A DNA stretch of 64,000 bases from Trebouxia sp. TZW2008 (Eukaryota > Chlorophyta > Trebouxiophyceae > Trebouxiales > Trebouxiaceae). Positions 33,604 through 45,390 of the stretch are shown piece after piece. The notes beneath the pieces were generated by a model, which ran no database searches, was not told the DNA's origin, and saw nothing but the letters and a program-made list of their open reading frames with translations. The position numbers and the translations under genes are program-made. The stretch spans positions 62,001-126,000 of the forward strand of contig BDIU01000045.1 of the NCBI GenBank assembly GCA_002118135.1, read 5' to 3'. The first letter of the stretch is position 1. Each line of letters opens with the position of its first letter.

Positions 33604-35706
33604 GATCAGTCTCGACGGCTACAACAGCTGTCAGTGTTGACCGGCAGACAAGCTGCCTCTGTGCGTTACAGCAAGCCGATGAAGGACTCAGTGCTGTCAG
33701 CGGAACTGAAAGCGTGCAGCGCGCACTGCGGCCACGGCGTTTCTGTGGTGACCGGTCAACAAAGGTCCCTTGGCATCTGTCGAGAAACCCTTTGCACCTT
33801 GCAACTGCTTCCTCGCTGCAAATATGCCGTTTACTAATGGATGGGGGGCTACGACTTATAAAGCATGTAAAACTCGTCTTCTTCACGCTCGAGTGACCTT
33901 CGAGTCTCAAAGCAACAGCAGTGCTCAGAGCAGGGCTGGCTTGCATCATCGGGACAAACGGAGCCATCTCCTTTATCTGTCTTCTTAACGCATCGTATGC
34001 TTTGCCCGGATCTGACAACAGCTGGCGTGGCAGCGGATCGTCGTATTCACAACTTGCAGCGGCTGCCCGGCTTCAGCATCCCGCTCGCGTTCAGCCCGTG
34101 TGCTGCCCTTGCTTGGATGCCAAAATCAGAAACGTACAAAGTCGCGTAAAAAACCGAGCCTGAAGTGCGCCTTAACAAAACAGGGCGCTAACGTCGGGCA
34201 GAGCAAGCGACTTCAGCAGCAGGTGGACAAGTCACGGCTCCTGGCAAGAGGTGTGCAGCCAGTCTACGGCCTCACACAGCGACTGGCCAAGTCATTTTTT
34301 CAGAACCTCCTGTGTTTTTAGGGGGCAAATAACAGCAACCCTTTCTACACCCATGCCTCTGCAGCAAGGTTCTTGAATCAGCTTTCTTTTTGTTATGTGC
34401 ATGCTGCTTTCCTTGACTCAGTTTTCTTTATGAAATCCACCCACGGAGATGAAACTGTCTCATCTCTGTTGCCTACACTGCAAATTTGATATCCCTCTTG
34501 CTGAGCAATGTTCGGGAAGCTTGCAGGCTTACAATAAATGAGCACACCCCCTAGAAAGGCTTGAGCTGCAGTATGCTGCTGAGGTTGTGAAAGTGGATGC
34601 TGATGAAGGCCTCCTCCAGTGTCTGGAACGTGGGGTCCGTGGTCTTGAAGGAGTTGCAGAGCTTGCAGGTCAGTGCTCAGTAAGATGATTGAGTAGATCA
34701 TGCTGATGGGCATCGTGTTCTTTTCCAACAGCTGCTTAATCAGCTTTTCTATACATCTTGCATACTTTTTCTTGCAAGATCGCTGTGTATACAGCGGTTT
34801 CAACTAACAAAGGTGTCACTTTGACACCACCAGTGTGGAAAAAGCTCAATCGCAACGCGACACTTGCACACCCTGTAGTTGTGTTGTGCCCCTGTCTGTG
34901 GCTTGGAGCTTCAAGCGTGGGGATGTTTCCATTGTGAACAGTAGCATACTGGGTTCATAAGAAGGTTGCAGTCCTGCAAAGCTTTCAAAAAGATTTGCTG
35001 CATGTGTCGTGTTGGTGTCAACGCCCTAATTGCAGATGTGATTGCAACTCAAGGTGCTCATGTCTGATTTAGTCCTTGCATTGCTTTGCCATTGCTCAAT
35101 TCCCATGCGCTGCCTTGCTTACTTGTTGTTGTTGAACGCATTTGGCTGCCAGGTCAACGGTCAAATCAGCTCTGCCTGCCACTCTACCTGTAAACAACAT
35201 GTAACTGAGGCCAGTCTGAGTACTGTGTATGGCTCATCACTGCACAAGTCCAGCATCACAATTTGCTGTGACTCAACTTGTAGCTTTACACTTAGCCCGT
35301 CCAGCTAGGTAAGTGGTTGCATGCAAATTTAAGGTACTAGAGAGGTACTGGACCCAGGCACCACACATGTGCAACCCCAAACCCTGTTGCAAGACAGCAA
35401 ACCTGGCACAGGTGTACACTGCATGCTGCATCTGACTCTAGAAAGCCTCATTATAGTCAAGCGGACAAGTGTCATAAGCTGTGCCTTCGACTTGTATAGA
35501 CATGTACAACATGAAGTGGTGCAACAAACTGGCTAAACTGTGTTCACACCATGTTGCACTCGATCCAGTTTGCACGTTCAGCTGCTTTTGTGCAACTTCA
35601 GCCTTGTTAATGTGACCAATGCCGAAGTTATGACTGCTGACCGTTGTTTCGTTGCACATCATCAAGTTCATTCAAGCAAGCATAGTGATTGTGCATCTTT
35701 GTGCAG
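33604..35706. other. Intergenic, with one exon-like stretch
   Basis: Begins with the choline kinase promoter side. On the minus strand 34668-34562 reads LCNSFKTTDPTFQTLEEAF, then ISIHFHNLSSILQLK, between a possible acceptor and no clear donor. It looks like protein but I cannot join it to a gene; it may be a gene fragment. Nothing else is supported, apart from a partial repeat C match at 33888. Confidence 0.3.
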
Positions 35707-36651
35707 GTGCAAGTATAAGTTTGGATCCTACGTTGGACAAGCTTTCGGAGGACAATTCCAAAATCCTAGAGCTGTTGGAAGCGAAGCCTATGAGTGAATT
35801 CCGCTTCAACCAGGACAAAACTGGCAATTTCAAAGCAGTTGGCTTTGCCATGCAGCAACTTGGATTAGTGTCTACCACACCCGGGGCGCTGCCTGATGAG
35901 TGGTCAACAGGATACTGCAAATACGCTTTCCAGCCGTTCAAATGGCCAACGGAGCGTAACGAAGACAAGGAATCCCTGAAGTTGCAAGCCCATTTTCAGG
36001 AGCAGCTTGAACAGCTTGATGTGGCTTTTGGGCAAGGTGCTTTCCAGCTGCTGGATGTTCGTCGACAAGATAGGCTTGGCTTCATTTGTGACACAGGCTT
36101 TGGCACTCTGGTCTTCAATCGTGGTACAGATTTATTACGTTATTGTGCCATATGGTGAGCTCAACTGGGAGTTGCAGCTTCGTGTGGTGGTGGATTGGAC
36201 AACTCCAAAAAGCTTTCACAGTCTTCACGGGATGGAGCTAGAGCAAAAGTTGGAGCTCATGGGCTCGCTTTACCATTCCAACCATCCATCTCTGGTAGTT
36301 TTCACAGACTGGCTGAACTTTGCCATCTATCAACCACATGCAAATGCAACCCAGTATTTCCACACCTTTGCAGCTCCACTGACTGGTCAGGTATCGGTAT
36401 GAGATGCAATGCGTTTCATTGCTTGGCACCTGACAGTTGTCAGTTCCAAAGACCCAAGGTTTCAATACCATTGCCTTGAGAGCATCCACGAGCATAAGGA
36501 GCTGCAGCTTGAGGCAAAGAGGTTGGCAGGTTTGGACGAGGGAGTCGTTGAGCAGTTGAATGTCATAAAGGATCTGCCTTCAGGAGAACGATTTGAAGCT
36601 GCTTGTTCGTTGGTGCAAGCTTGGCGTCCACGGCTTTCGTACTTCAGTTGA
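35707..36651 (+). pseudogene. Hypothetical protein gene with a frame break
   Basis: Not recognised. From a GTGCAG acceptor at 35706 an open frame reads ASISLDPTLDKLSEDNSKIL and continues through FAMQQLGLVSTTPGALPDEW to DTGFGTLVFNRG (near 36125). Good protein sequence then continues in a different frame: YYVIVPYGELNWELQLRVVV, HPSLVVFTDWLNFAIYQP, YFHTFAAPLTG (to about 36390). It goes on, after a possible 50-bp intron, with SKDPRFQYHCLESIHEHKEL and LPSGERFEAAC to a stop at 36651. The +1 shift near 36125 is not explained by a normal intron. A GTGAGC donor at 36155 would skip the middle part, but that part looks conserved. It could be a pseudogene, an indel in the assembly, or two genes. The first exon is not identified. 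Confidence 0.45.
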
Positions 36652-37116
36652 TTGGCTTTGCTGACATCATCATGTCAAATTGCGCTTGAGGTCTAGTCAA
36701 CTACAATTAGTAAACTCTGAGCGAATGGCCGTTGCATGTAACCAACTTCATGCTGACCTCGCATATCCTGATGGCAAATCATATAGCGGGGACAAAGTCT
36801 GTATCAAAGACTTGACTGCTAGCAATTGTAATCTACATTGCTGAAACCAGCTGACTCCTTGCAGTACATTGGCATGTCCTGAGTTGTGACGTGACTGAAT
36901 CTGGAACCAGAATCTCAAGTTTGCAGGGGGCTATGCAGCTTTGAAACAACGACGCAAGAGCTCTTAGTCTCTTCAGCCAAAGACTCAGGCCTGCGCTCAT
37001 GAAGTCATGCACTGTGTGCCAATGACTAATTGATCTTGCACTTGATATCTTGTTTGACACTCCTTGAAACCTGAATATGAATGGGCTTAGCAAGTCGCAT
37101 GACGTGTAGGGTGAGG

Positions 37117-37176
<60 letters not shown>

Positions 37177-37474
37177 ATATATGTGTTATAATACATAACT
37201 ACAACACTGACCGCTGACCATTTGCTTAGTAATAGCACTATAACTACTGTTACTAACATTGCATGACAACGCTGGGGGAGCATTGCGACTACGCATGACT
37301 CGCAGATCCTGCGGACCTGCCTGCTGCAACGGACCGTCTGCATATAGAATCGCTCAGCTCGTGTCGTCAGAGCTCGCACATGACGGACAGGTATTGTCTG
37401 GCTGCATTTACGCAATGCAAATCCGCTAATCAGGAAAACTCTTGTTCCACCTATGCACGGGGTCGCAACTAAGA
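36652..37474. other. Intergenic with microsatellite
   Basis: Holds the 5' flank of the aminotransferase gene. The only recognisable element is the TATATG array described next. Confidence 0.45.
37118..37178. repeat. (TATATG)n microsatellite
   Basis: About ten perfect TATATG units followed by ATAATATATG. It lies about 300 bp upstream of the aminotransferase start. Confidence 0.95.
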
Positions 37475-40400
37475 ATGCTGACGCTGTGTAGAGACAGCGG
37501 AGTCGTAAAACGTGGCACTGATGCCGCTGCTGCGCCCACTTCTTACTTCGCTGCTGTTGGCAAACTGAGCCAGCGACTTTGGTACGCGACAATAATTGCA
37601 TTAAATACAGCGGCCAATCAGCAAGCGCTGCAGGCTGAATAGTTGAAGTTCCTGCGATCTGCAGGTCAGCAGACGATCCTGATGGAAATATTGTGATGTC
37701 GATTGCTGAAAATAGGCTTACAGTGGATCCTTTGCGAGACAGGCTGCAAAGCACGTCCAGCTTCCCTGATAGTACCTTCTTCTACGACAACATGACCGGC
37801 AGCAGCAGGCTCAAGCTCGCTCTGATTGGAATGCTTCAGCATACTTTCATAAAGGTGCATCTGCTGCTCCTGTGCAGGCCCATGCAGAGCACTGCATTTT
37901 GTATGTTGCACTGGAGACTTGACTTGCCTGCCAGCTGATAGATGCCCACCTGATGCTCCTGTGCAGGCCCACGCAGAGTATTGCAGAGCATATGTTGCCT
38001 TGAAAATATATCTTCATCCGATTTGATGCCTGCCTGATGCCAACAGGGAGTCAAGCTGCATCCTGACAACCTCACCATATCATCTGGCTGTGGAGCTATC
38101 ATCAACAACATGATCTACTGTATTGCAGAAGCAGGGGATGGTATAGCAATACCAGGCCCTTACTACCCAGCATTTGATTATGATCTCAAGGTGGGCATCA
38201 CAATGCACAAACTTACTGTAAAGACACATAATCCCTTTTCCAATACATTGTCCAATGCAGCGCATATCATGTCAGAATTCTCCTACACATAGTGCAGAAC
38301 ATCAGGTCATGATATTACCTACCATGCATTTACGCCTTGCGTCCGATGAAATCAATCAATCAAATCATCATCAGGTCATTCTTGACAACAAGTTATGCTT
38401 GTAACTCAGACTCGTTCTGCCTTATGCAGTGTAAGAACGACACAGTGCCTGTGACAGTCCACCTGTCAGCTTCTGATGCGCCATATGATCAGCAGCTGCA
38501 GAGAGCAGCTGATCAATATGAGTTGAAGACTGGCAAGCGCCTGGCTGCGTTATTGATCACCAACCCAAACAACCCGACTGGCACAGTGTACTCTGACCAG
38601 CACCTCATACAGATGCTCAAGTGGTGTGTGAAGACAAAGAGGCATTTTATCAGGTGAGGTTTGGTCCTTGGGGCACGCAGCAACAGCAATGACCAGTTGC
38701 CACCACAAGTCAAGCCTTTGTCTCACCCATTTCTGCATCAACAGCAGTAGCCATTTAATGTCTGTGGTCATGCTGGGTATCATGTCAAAACTGCGTCACT
38801 TTTCAATGATCACTTACCACCACAATTCAATGATCATTTGCAACCAAAAGTCAAGCCTTTGCATGTGCTAGCTCCATATGGGCATTGACAGCAAGGGATT
38901 GTCACATCTATGGTGATCATTTCCTTTTTTGCCACAATTATGTCATTATTCAAGGCACCAACTCTGCCAGCTTCGTTATGTCATGTCTCCTGTGGCATCA
39001 TTCCTCACACATGGGGCAGAAGAAGAAGAGCTCTTTTTTCGAACGCTGTGGTAAAGCATAGTCACATCTTCTTCTTCCCAACAAGCAATACCAGCACTGT
39101 TGGCAATGCGGAATGAGTAATGACGCCTCACACATGCAATCAATGCCACAATCACTGCATGCCATGCGCAGCAGCCAGGCTTACATGCCTTGTGATTGTA
39201 GTGACGAGGTCTATGCAAACTCAATCTATGACGCAGACCAGCAGACATGACTCCTGTGACATTGTCCCTCCTACATGCTGTGAATGTTCAAATCAATGCA
39301 TGCCATGCGCCTCAGCCAGGCTTACATGCCTTGTGACTGTAGTGACGAGGTCTATGCAAACTCAATCTTTGACCCACAGCAGCAGTTCACAAGCACAGCA
39401 CAGCTGGCAGCACAAGCAAGCCAGCACGGACTCTCTGAACAAGACGTCAGAAGCTATGTGCACGTCGTTTTTGGTCTCAGCAAAGATTGGTGCGGTTCTG
39501 GGCTGCGAATCGGCTGCCTTTGGACCTTGAACTCCCCTTTACAGGCAGCCTTGCAGAATATCAGCTATTTCTGCGGGGTGTCTGGCCTAGTACAGCATAT
39601 GGTGGCTGAAGCGTTTGAGGATATAGCTTTTGTTGATGGCTACCTCAAAGAGAATCTACAAAGGCTGAAGGCATCATATGACACTCTTGCAGGTGAGTGC
39701 TCAATTAGCAAGCCTGCCTCATAGCATGTCATACATTCAGTCAATCATGTCCTGTATTTCAACCAAGCATTTGGCTTGTCGTGTCTTGTCTCTTGTCTTT
39801 CATTCAGGAGCGTGTTGTGTCTCAGTGATCCTGCCTTGCTGATGCTGAGCATATTGTGTCATGATTGATGCTTGCTTGTATGACGTGCAGCACAGAAAAT
39901 GTACATGCTAGCACAGGGCATACAGATTGCAAAACTAACATGCAGCTGACTATGGTGGTAATAATAAATAATAAATAAAAAGTAATGTTTACACTGGTCA
40001 GCACATGTGCTAGGTGTGTGTGGCCCAAGTCCTATCCTGCCAGGCTGGCTTGTTTTGAGCATCACGATATGGACAGTTGATGTTCAACATGCAAAACTCA
40101 GACAAAACAACAGGTATGGTGGTGTTGGTGTTTAAAAAGGGCCATGGACTGCTGCAGGTGCACTGACTAAGGCTGATATCAAATTCACACCAGCAGTGGC
40201 GTGTGTGTTCTGCTGGATTGACTTGCGGTCAGCTCTTTCAGAACCCACATGGGAAGCCGAGAGCAAACTGTGGCAAGAGGGCTTTGTGCAGCGCTGCGGC
40301 TTCATCATCACTCCAGGTTTGCTTTCTCCTCTTGAACTTCAACAGTCGAGTGCATGTAATTATGAATCATGCAAAATGATTGTCTGTTGACCACAGTCAC

Positions 40401-40937
40401 AGAGGGTGATTTTGTTCTGTTTTGTCAATTGCTGAGCGTGCATGTGTATGCCCATGCTTTGCTAGCATGACAGCAGTTTTGGCCAGCATTGTGAGTCTTC
40501 ATGTTTTGAAAAGCTGCTACTTTTCAATCATGTCCAGACAGCCTGGCAAGACAGGATTTGGGCCCCACACACCTAGCACCCATGCTGAGAGGTATGAAAA
40601 TGATGTTATTGTCTTTGCAGCTCCACGCACATGTGCTAGTCGTGTCTGTCAGAAGTCTTGTCCTGCCAAGACAAAGTTCAAACACTTGATATCATCAATA
40701 TTTGGCATTGCAGGTGAATCCTGCCATGCAGCAAAACCCGGCTTCTTCCGCATATGCTATGCAATTGTCGACCATGATACAATCTTGATGCTTGTCAAAC
40801 GCCTGAAGGACTTCATTTCCAAGACTGACAGTGAGAGGCAAGCGATGCCGCTGTGGACCAGCAGAGACGCTTTAGAACAGACAAAGAAAGACATTCAACA
40901 TGGCTTGGCAGAGCCTGAAGCAACAGCCCTGCAATAA
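37475..40937 (+). CDS. PLP aminotransferase, ACC-synthase-like
   Basis: Class I/II fold-type I enzyme related to 1-aminocyclopropane-1-carboxylate synthases and their ACS-like aminotransferase relatives. Seven exons join in phase: 37475-37581, 37665-37854, 38047-38190, 38430-38653, 39343-39692, 40158-40316, 40714-40937; 465 residues. Landmarks: PTSYFAAVGKLSQ, DPDGNIVMSIAENRL, FFYDNMTGSSRLK, LTISSGCGAIINN (cofactor phosphate loop), PGPYYPA, LLITNPNNPTGTVYS, HFISDEVYANSIF, and VFGLSKDWCGSGLRIG, where SK gives the Schiff-base lysine. The C-terminal small domain has GFFRICYAIVD. Whether it makes ACC or is an aminotransferase cannot be told from sequence alone. The start ATG at 37475 gives a basic, Ala-rich N-terminus; earlier starts are possible. 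Introns 5 and 6 carry LINE remnants. Confidence 0.88.
39120..39342 (+). repeat. Tandem copy of aminotransferase exon 5 5' edge in intron 4
   Basis: CCAGGCTTACATGCCTTGTG, then ATTGTAG and SDEVYANSIYDADQQT (about 39177-39245), precedes the true exon 5 (same leader, SDEVYANSIFDPQQQF, from 39343). The unit is about 138 bp. The copy has an acceptor but no matching donor. Confidence 0.85.
39945..40062 (-). mobile_element. Non-LTR retrotransposon 3' end, family B, aminotransferase intron 5
   Basis: On the minus strand it encodes NKPAWQDRTWATHT followed by TAG, then CACATGTGCTG and an AT-rich tail (TTTATTTATTATTTATTATT). Inserted antisense. Confidence 0.78.
40536..40680. mobile_element. Two head-to-head family B remnants, aminotransferase intron 6
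   Basis: Plus strand, 40536-40618: QTAWQDRIWAPHT with TAG. Minus strand, 40680-40620: LSWQDKTSDRHD with TAG, then CACATGTGC. Their 3' ends face each other, so two independent insertions, or one inverted duplication, occurred at one site. Confidence 0.65.
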
Positions 40938-41215
40938 AGCATGCAGTCAACAAGATGGCATAGGCACACACCACTCAACACCATGCCTGCCAACACTGTG
41001 GCAGCAGAGCCTGAAGCAGCAGCGCTGCAATAAGACATGCAGTCAACAGATGGCGTAGGCACACGCCACTCAAAACCATGCCTGTCAACACTGTGACAGC
41101 AGAGCCTGAAGCAACAGCGCTGCAATAAGAATTGCGGTCAGCGACAATGGCATGGGCACACGTCATCATGCTTGTGATCACTGTGACAGCAGGCATGCTG
41201 ATTCAGCTGGCAGTG
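40938..41215 (+). repeat. ~95-bp tandem copies of the aminotransferase 3' terminus
   Basis: GAGCCTGAAGCAACAGCCCT GCAATAA (the last codons and stop, ending 40937) with the following CATGCAGTCAAC...TGGC.TAGGCACAC part is repeated at about 41010-41035 and 41103-41128, each again followed by the same 3' flank. The stop-codon region has thus been copied downstream twice. Confidence 0.85.
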
Positions 41216-41431
41216 TGTTTCTGAGAGATGAGCAGCAGATTGTCAACAGATGGTGTGGGAAACCGTCATTGGAAATCATGCATGTCATCAGTGCGGCAGC
41301 AGACAACGTGGTTCAGCTGGCAGTGTGCTTCTCTGCGATGAACAGCAGATTGGCCCCAGCAAACATGTTTGTGAGGTGCATGCATACACATTATGCACTT
41401 TTGATCGACGCTGCTCTTCTTGTGAGTAGCT

Positions 41432-41538
41432 CATTTTCATTCCATTCATAACGCGTGCTAGACAGGCTCAACAGACTCAGCTAGGTACGCACTGGAGCAA
41501 TCAAGTGTCTGCAACCAGCTTGGTCCTGTGCTGACCTG
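41432..41538 (-). mobile_element. Non-LTR retrotransposon 3' end, family A copy 4
   Basis: On the minus strand it encodes AQDQAGCRHLIAPVRT followed by TAG, then CCTGTCTAGCACGCGTTATG and an AATGGAATGAAAATG tail. It is intergenic, the only family A copy here not inside an identified gene. Confidence 0.72.
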
Positions 41539-41576
41539 TCAATAGTGGCTCTGTGCATGTGCAATAGTGCCTTGAG

Positions 41577-41978
41577 CTAAGGATTGCTCAAAAGGTACTG
41601 CAGTGGCCTTTTGATGCACATCAAGATCGAGCCATACAGAGACAGGCGACATTTAGCATCCCAAACGATGTCCTCTTTGAAGAGGTCGTAGTGGAGGACC
41701 AGGTTGTCAAAGGCCTGGTTGAGGCGGTCCAGCATCTTCAACATCATTGGGCCAGAGTAGGGTATGGTGTGCACTGTGATTGACGGAAAGTGACTGTCAT
41801 CGGTCTGCAATAATTGCCACATTCTGCAGTCTGCTGCGTTTTCAGCAGCTGAAGGCTTTTCTGCCAGCCCCAGGGCTTTGATTGCTGCCAACAAGCAGGG
41901 CATACTCAAACTCATTGACAGTTGTGAGATCAAGCCACTGATGCAGCAGTTGCCGGCATTCCAGATTTGTAACACCAA
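41577..41978 (-). CDS. Hypothetical ORF
   Basis: 133-codon frame. The second half reads like real protein: TDDSHFPSITVHTIPYSGP, MLDRLNQAFDNLVLHYDLF, WDAKCRLSLYGSILMCIKRP, then a stop. A CTGCAG-type acceptor could precede TDDSHF, so this may be the last exon of a gene whose other exons lie to the right (a candidate frame near 42314-42562 contains VRYKNGWEQTLGHSHRFEV). No family recognised. Confidence 0.4.
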   Translation of the reverse strand: MVLQIWNAGNCCISGLISQLSMSLSMPCLLAAIKALGLAEKPSAAENAADCRMWQLLQTDDSHFPSITVHTIPYSGPMMLKMLDRLNQAFDNLVLHYDLFKEDIVWDAKCRLSLYGSILMCIKRPLQYLLSNP

Positions 41979-42599
41979 TGCTTTGTACTTTTGTCAATTG
42001 GGCGAACCCCCACGGGTAAACTTTCTGCTGTGCTCAATCTGCATTATTAAGCTCTTTTACAAATTCCTGCAAGAAAAGACCGAAAGTCGTTTTAAGGTAC
42101 AAGAGTTTACCCCTTATTTGTTTCGCCTTACTCTGGCAGGCTGGGATCTCTGCCGTTTCTGACCCGTATTTTGAAGGGTCTTTGTAAGGTACAAGAGCGA
42201 AGGCTCAGATGTCTGTGGCAGCCCAATGGCATGACAGGCATTGTCTACAGACTGCTTGCTGTTTGGCGCTGCATGGCTCTTAAGAACGCCACGATGGAAA
42301 GTTTGCCTTAAGGCTAAGTTGCAGGTGCAGCCAAGAGCGTCAGGCTATTCTGAAAAACAACTACAGACGCATGCACAGCTTGGGCAATTTTAATGAGGCC
42401 TGTACCTAGGTACAGCTTGCACACGCGCACAGCCTGAGCGACAAGGGCTGACCCAGCAGTTGCCCACATGCTGAAATGAACTTCAAACCTATGGCTATGA
42501 CCTAAAGTCTGCTCCCAACCATTCTTGTACCTGACTCCCAAGGAAACCTTTTGCATCGTCATGATTCATGATGGCATGACTCAGCACATCCCTGGGATT
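41979..42599. other. Unassigned
   Basis: Contains the possible upstream exon mentioned for 41577-41978 (minus, about 42314-42562) and the 5' side of the next plus-strand gene. No repeat or RNA gene is seen. Confidence 0.3.
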
Positions 42600-45390
42600 C
42601 CATAACAAATGTTGAAGCTGGTGGCTGTACAGCCTGCCGGTGTGTTGGCGGAGCCAAAGGCGCAGACAATTGGAGGAGCGGGGAAACTTTGTCTCTGTCT
42701 TTGTCTGCTGTCAACGTCCAGCTTCGAAGGTTGACAAAGCAGACTGTGGATCAAAATTGCGCAGTTGCAAGTGTTTGCTCAGAATGCAGAGCTTTGCCTG
42801 TTGCACAAGCTTTGCTGGAAATTACAGCAAGACTTGCTCGACAGGTAGATCTCCGAGTTTTCGTGGAGATGCTGCTGCTGGCAGCATACTGCTTTTCAGG
42901 ACTTGGATACTAGGCTAGCAAGCTGGCCTGTTTTGCCAGACAGCCATAGTCTTTCCTTGATTGCTTGCCTATGCAGCTGGAAACCTGCTCTCTCAAGCAG
43001 GTTTCCCAGGTCACAGGGACATGCCAGTCAAGGCATTGCTGCAAGCGGTAAGGACGTTGTCTGCTTTCGAGGCCCTTGCTTAATGTGTGTGGCCGCATCG
43101 CCAAGGGCTCGGCGTATGCAAGGCATGCGAGCCGTTCTGCTGAGCAGGCATCCCTTTTGAGTACAGACTTCTGCCACAGTTGTACAGTGCCCAACAAGGC
43201 ACAGCTTATACACGAAGCCCGTATAGGAATGCATTCAGCTACATGTGCTATGCAATCACGCTCTCATCCATCATCAAGCTTGCGCAAGAATCAAAATCGA
43301 AGAAGAAGCTGGCGAATGCGCAATTTAGAATCGCGAACGAGCAGTGGCATTGCCGAGGGACAACTCCCTGTTGCTGCCAGACAGCTCCTTGCTTTCAGGC
43401 TTTCAGCGCTTCAGCACTTGGTCTGCAACTGCTTGCCGGTAGAAATGGCTTTCCACAACGTGTCTTTGGGCTACTCATGCGCAACTGGCACTGTGGGCAA
43501 AAGCATGCCCCTCAGAGGCCGTACACACGCGTTTGCTCACAGACTGATCCCAGCTGTATCTCCGTTGGACGTCAGGAAGGTAAGCCTCTGGCACCTCCCC
43601 GCAAGTTTGCCTAAACTCTGCTGAAAGATATCAAAGTGCCTGTAGTTTAGGGTCATATGTGTGCTGACTATGCTGCTGCTGCAGGTGGCCGTGCCGACAC
43701 TCCTTATGCCTTGTTTTGGCGTCCCTCGGGGCAGCGTTGTTGCGAGAGCTATTGTAGATGGCTCTCAGGAAGACAGGTTCCTCAAGGCAGCAGTCACCTG
43801 CGAGAAGTTGATGCAGGTTGCCCTGAACGGGCCTGCCCCGGCCAGCAAAGCCTCTCAGCGCCTCATTGAGGAGCCCACGAGGGTGAGCGGCTTTAGCGCG
43901 TCGTCGTCATCGAAACAGCTTGGCCTCTTATCGACACTTCGAGATATGCCTCGAAAGTGCCGAGTGTCTAACCGGCTTCTCCTGTCTGCAGGTGCAGCTG
44001 GCATACATCGGCGCTCTGTGGGCCATGCTTATTGAGAATCTGCATGCTGAGGGCGAAGTGGATGAGACTTCCCTGAATCACTTCACAGCAGCCCTGCAGG
44101 CAGCACCTGCTGGTTGCCTTGCCACATGGCCCTTCATGGGCAGCAACAACTCAATCACCAACGCTGTATGCAGCCAATACAGCATTCTGATTTCATCTGG
44201 ACAGCACATCAAATGCAGCGACTGCAGCATGTGCTGCCCTTCCTTGAGCAGCTGTTGTTGACAGCTACAGCCGTTTCCCCTGATGACTGCCCTGTACTAC
44301 ACGAGACATTGTCGCTACTAGCAGAGGCTTCTACTAAGCCTCAGATGCAGCACTCTCAGCAGGCGATAGCCAAGTTGCTGCTTTTTTGGGGATTGCGAGA
44401 GCTTCCTCTCCCTGGCGCTCATAGGCACTGGAGGGACGAGGCTTCAGTCTTGAGTGTAACAGCAGACGTCCCCAACCAGTTTAGGGAGTTGGGTGCATTT
44501 TCTACGGGACCTGCAGGCATGCTGGAGCAGACACGTCCCAACCGCTGCAGCAAGGCCTTTGCAGCTGTGCAGCTCAATTCTTCCTCAGCACCTCCCTCAT
44601 CACTTCAGGAGGCAGCTACTCCACCTGCAATGCAGACAGACACTCCCTTTGACATCAAGGTTTGTCCCATACCCAATTGTGTATGTTGTGAGCTTGCGCG
44701 CTGATATTTGTGTGGTGCTTTCCGTGTGTACCTGTCTGCAACACAAAGCAATTCTGTCAGTTACTGCGCTCAGTCGATGATGCTGTGGGATGCATGTCTC
44801 TGCGTTGTGCTTGTGCTGCTTCAACTTATGCAACATGCTTGCAATGTTTTTGGCAGCACCAACAAGGATGTTGACTATCACCTGCTGCATTGTGTTGAGT
44901 AGTCGTACAGTACTCAGTGTTGATGTGCAATGTGCAGGGAAGTGCAGAGTCTCGATCTTCCCTGGAAGAGGCTGTCGCAACAGTCCAAGCCAAGGAACAG
45001 AGCAAGGCTCAGGCAGCAATTGACAGCCTTAAGGCTGCACATCATGCAGCGCTCAAGGCAGCCAAGACTCAGGGGCAGCAGGCTGCATCTCACGAGGCAA
45101 TGTCTCGTGAGAAGACCATCAAGAGGACATTGGCAAAAAAAGTTGCCAACAGCAAGAAATTAAGCAAGAGCGCCAAAATCGATGCGCTGTTGAGCATGAG
45201 CGAGACGCGCAATGATCAGTTTTGTATCAATGCGTATTGCGTCTACCACACCACAGAGTTCAACGGCGACTTTAACGCCCGTATGGTGGAGAGGAGGAGG
45301 AAAAGGCTCAGCCAGGAGAGCATTGATGGTGATACTGGGGGCTCAACCACGCAGTCGACAGGCCTATCAGACGAGGATGTGTATCTTTAG
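42600..45390 (+). CDS. Hypothetical multi-exon protein with coiled-coil basic C-terminus
   Basis: The downstream exons join cleanly in phase: about 43250-43579 (start uncertain), 43685-43882, 43992-44165, 44183-44659, 44938-45390. An upstream stretch, about 42600-42911, reads LRRLTKQTVDQNCAV and ALPVAQALLEITARLARQ and is probably coding too, but I could not join it. The middle looks like helical repeats (VAVPTLLMPCFGVPRGSVVA, VQLAYIGALWAMLIENLHAE, LQHVLPFLEQLLLTATAV). The last exon is Lys/Gln/Ala-rich and likely coiled-coil (AIDSLKAAHHAALKAAK), then has a basic RRRKRLSQESI tail. That suggests a HEAT/ARM-like nuclear protein, but this is inference and no family is recognised. Confidence 0.55.

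Noticed and set aside
36155..36440. A GTGAGC donor at 36155 with an acceptor at 36438 to explain the frame break
   Set aside because: It gives a joined frame but removes about 80 residues that look strongly protein-like, so I preferred to report a frame break; the splice remains possible.
37026..37754. A 242-codon minus-strand frame with repeated His-Ile
   Set aside because: Its His-Ile run is only the translation of the TATATG microsatellite, and the rest lies opposite the first exons of the aminotransferase gene.
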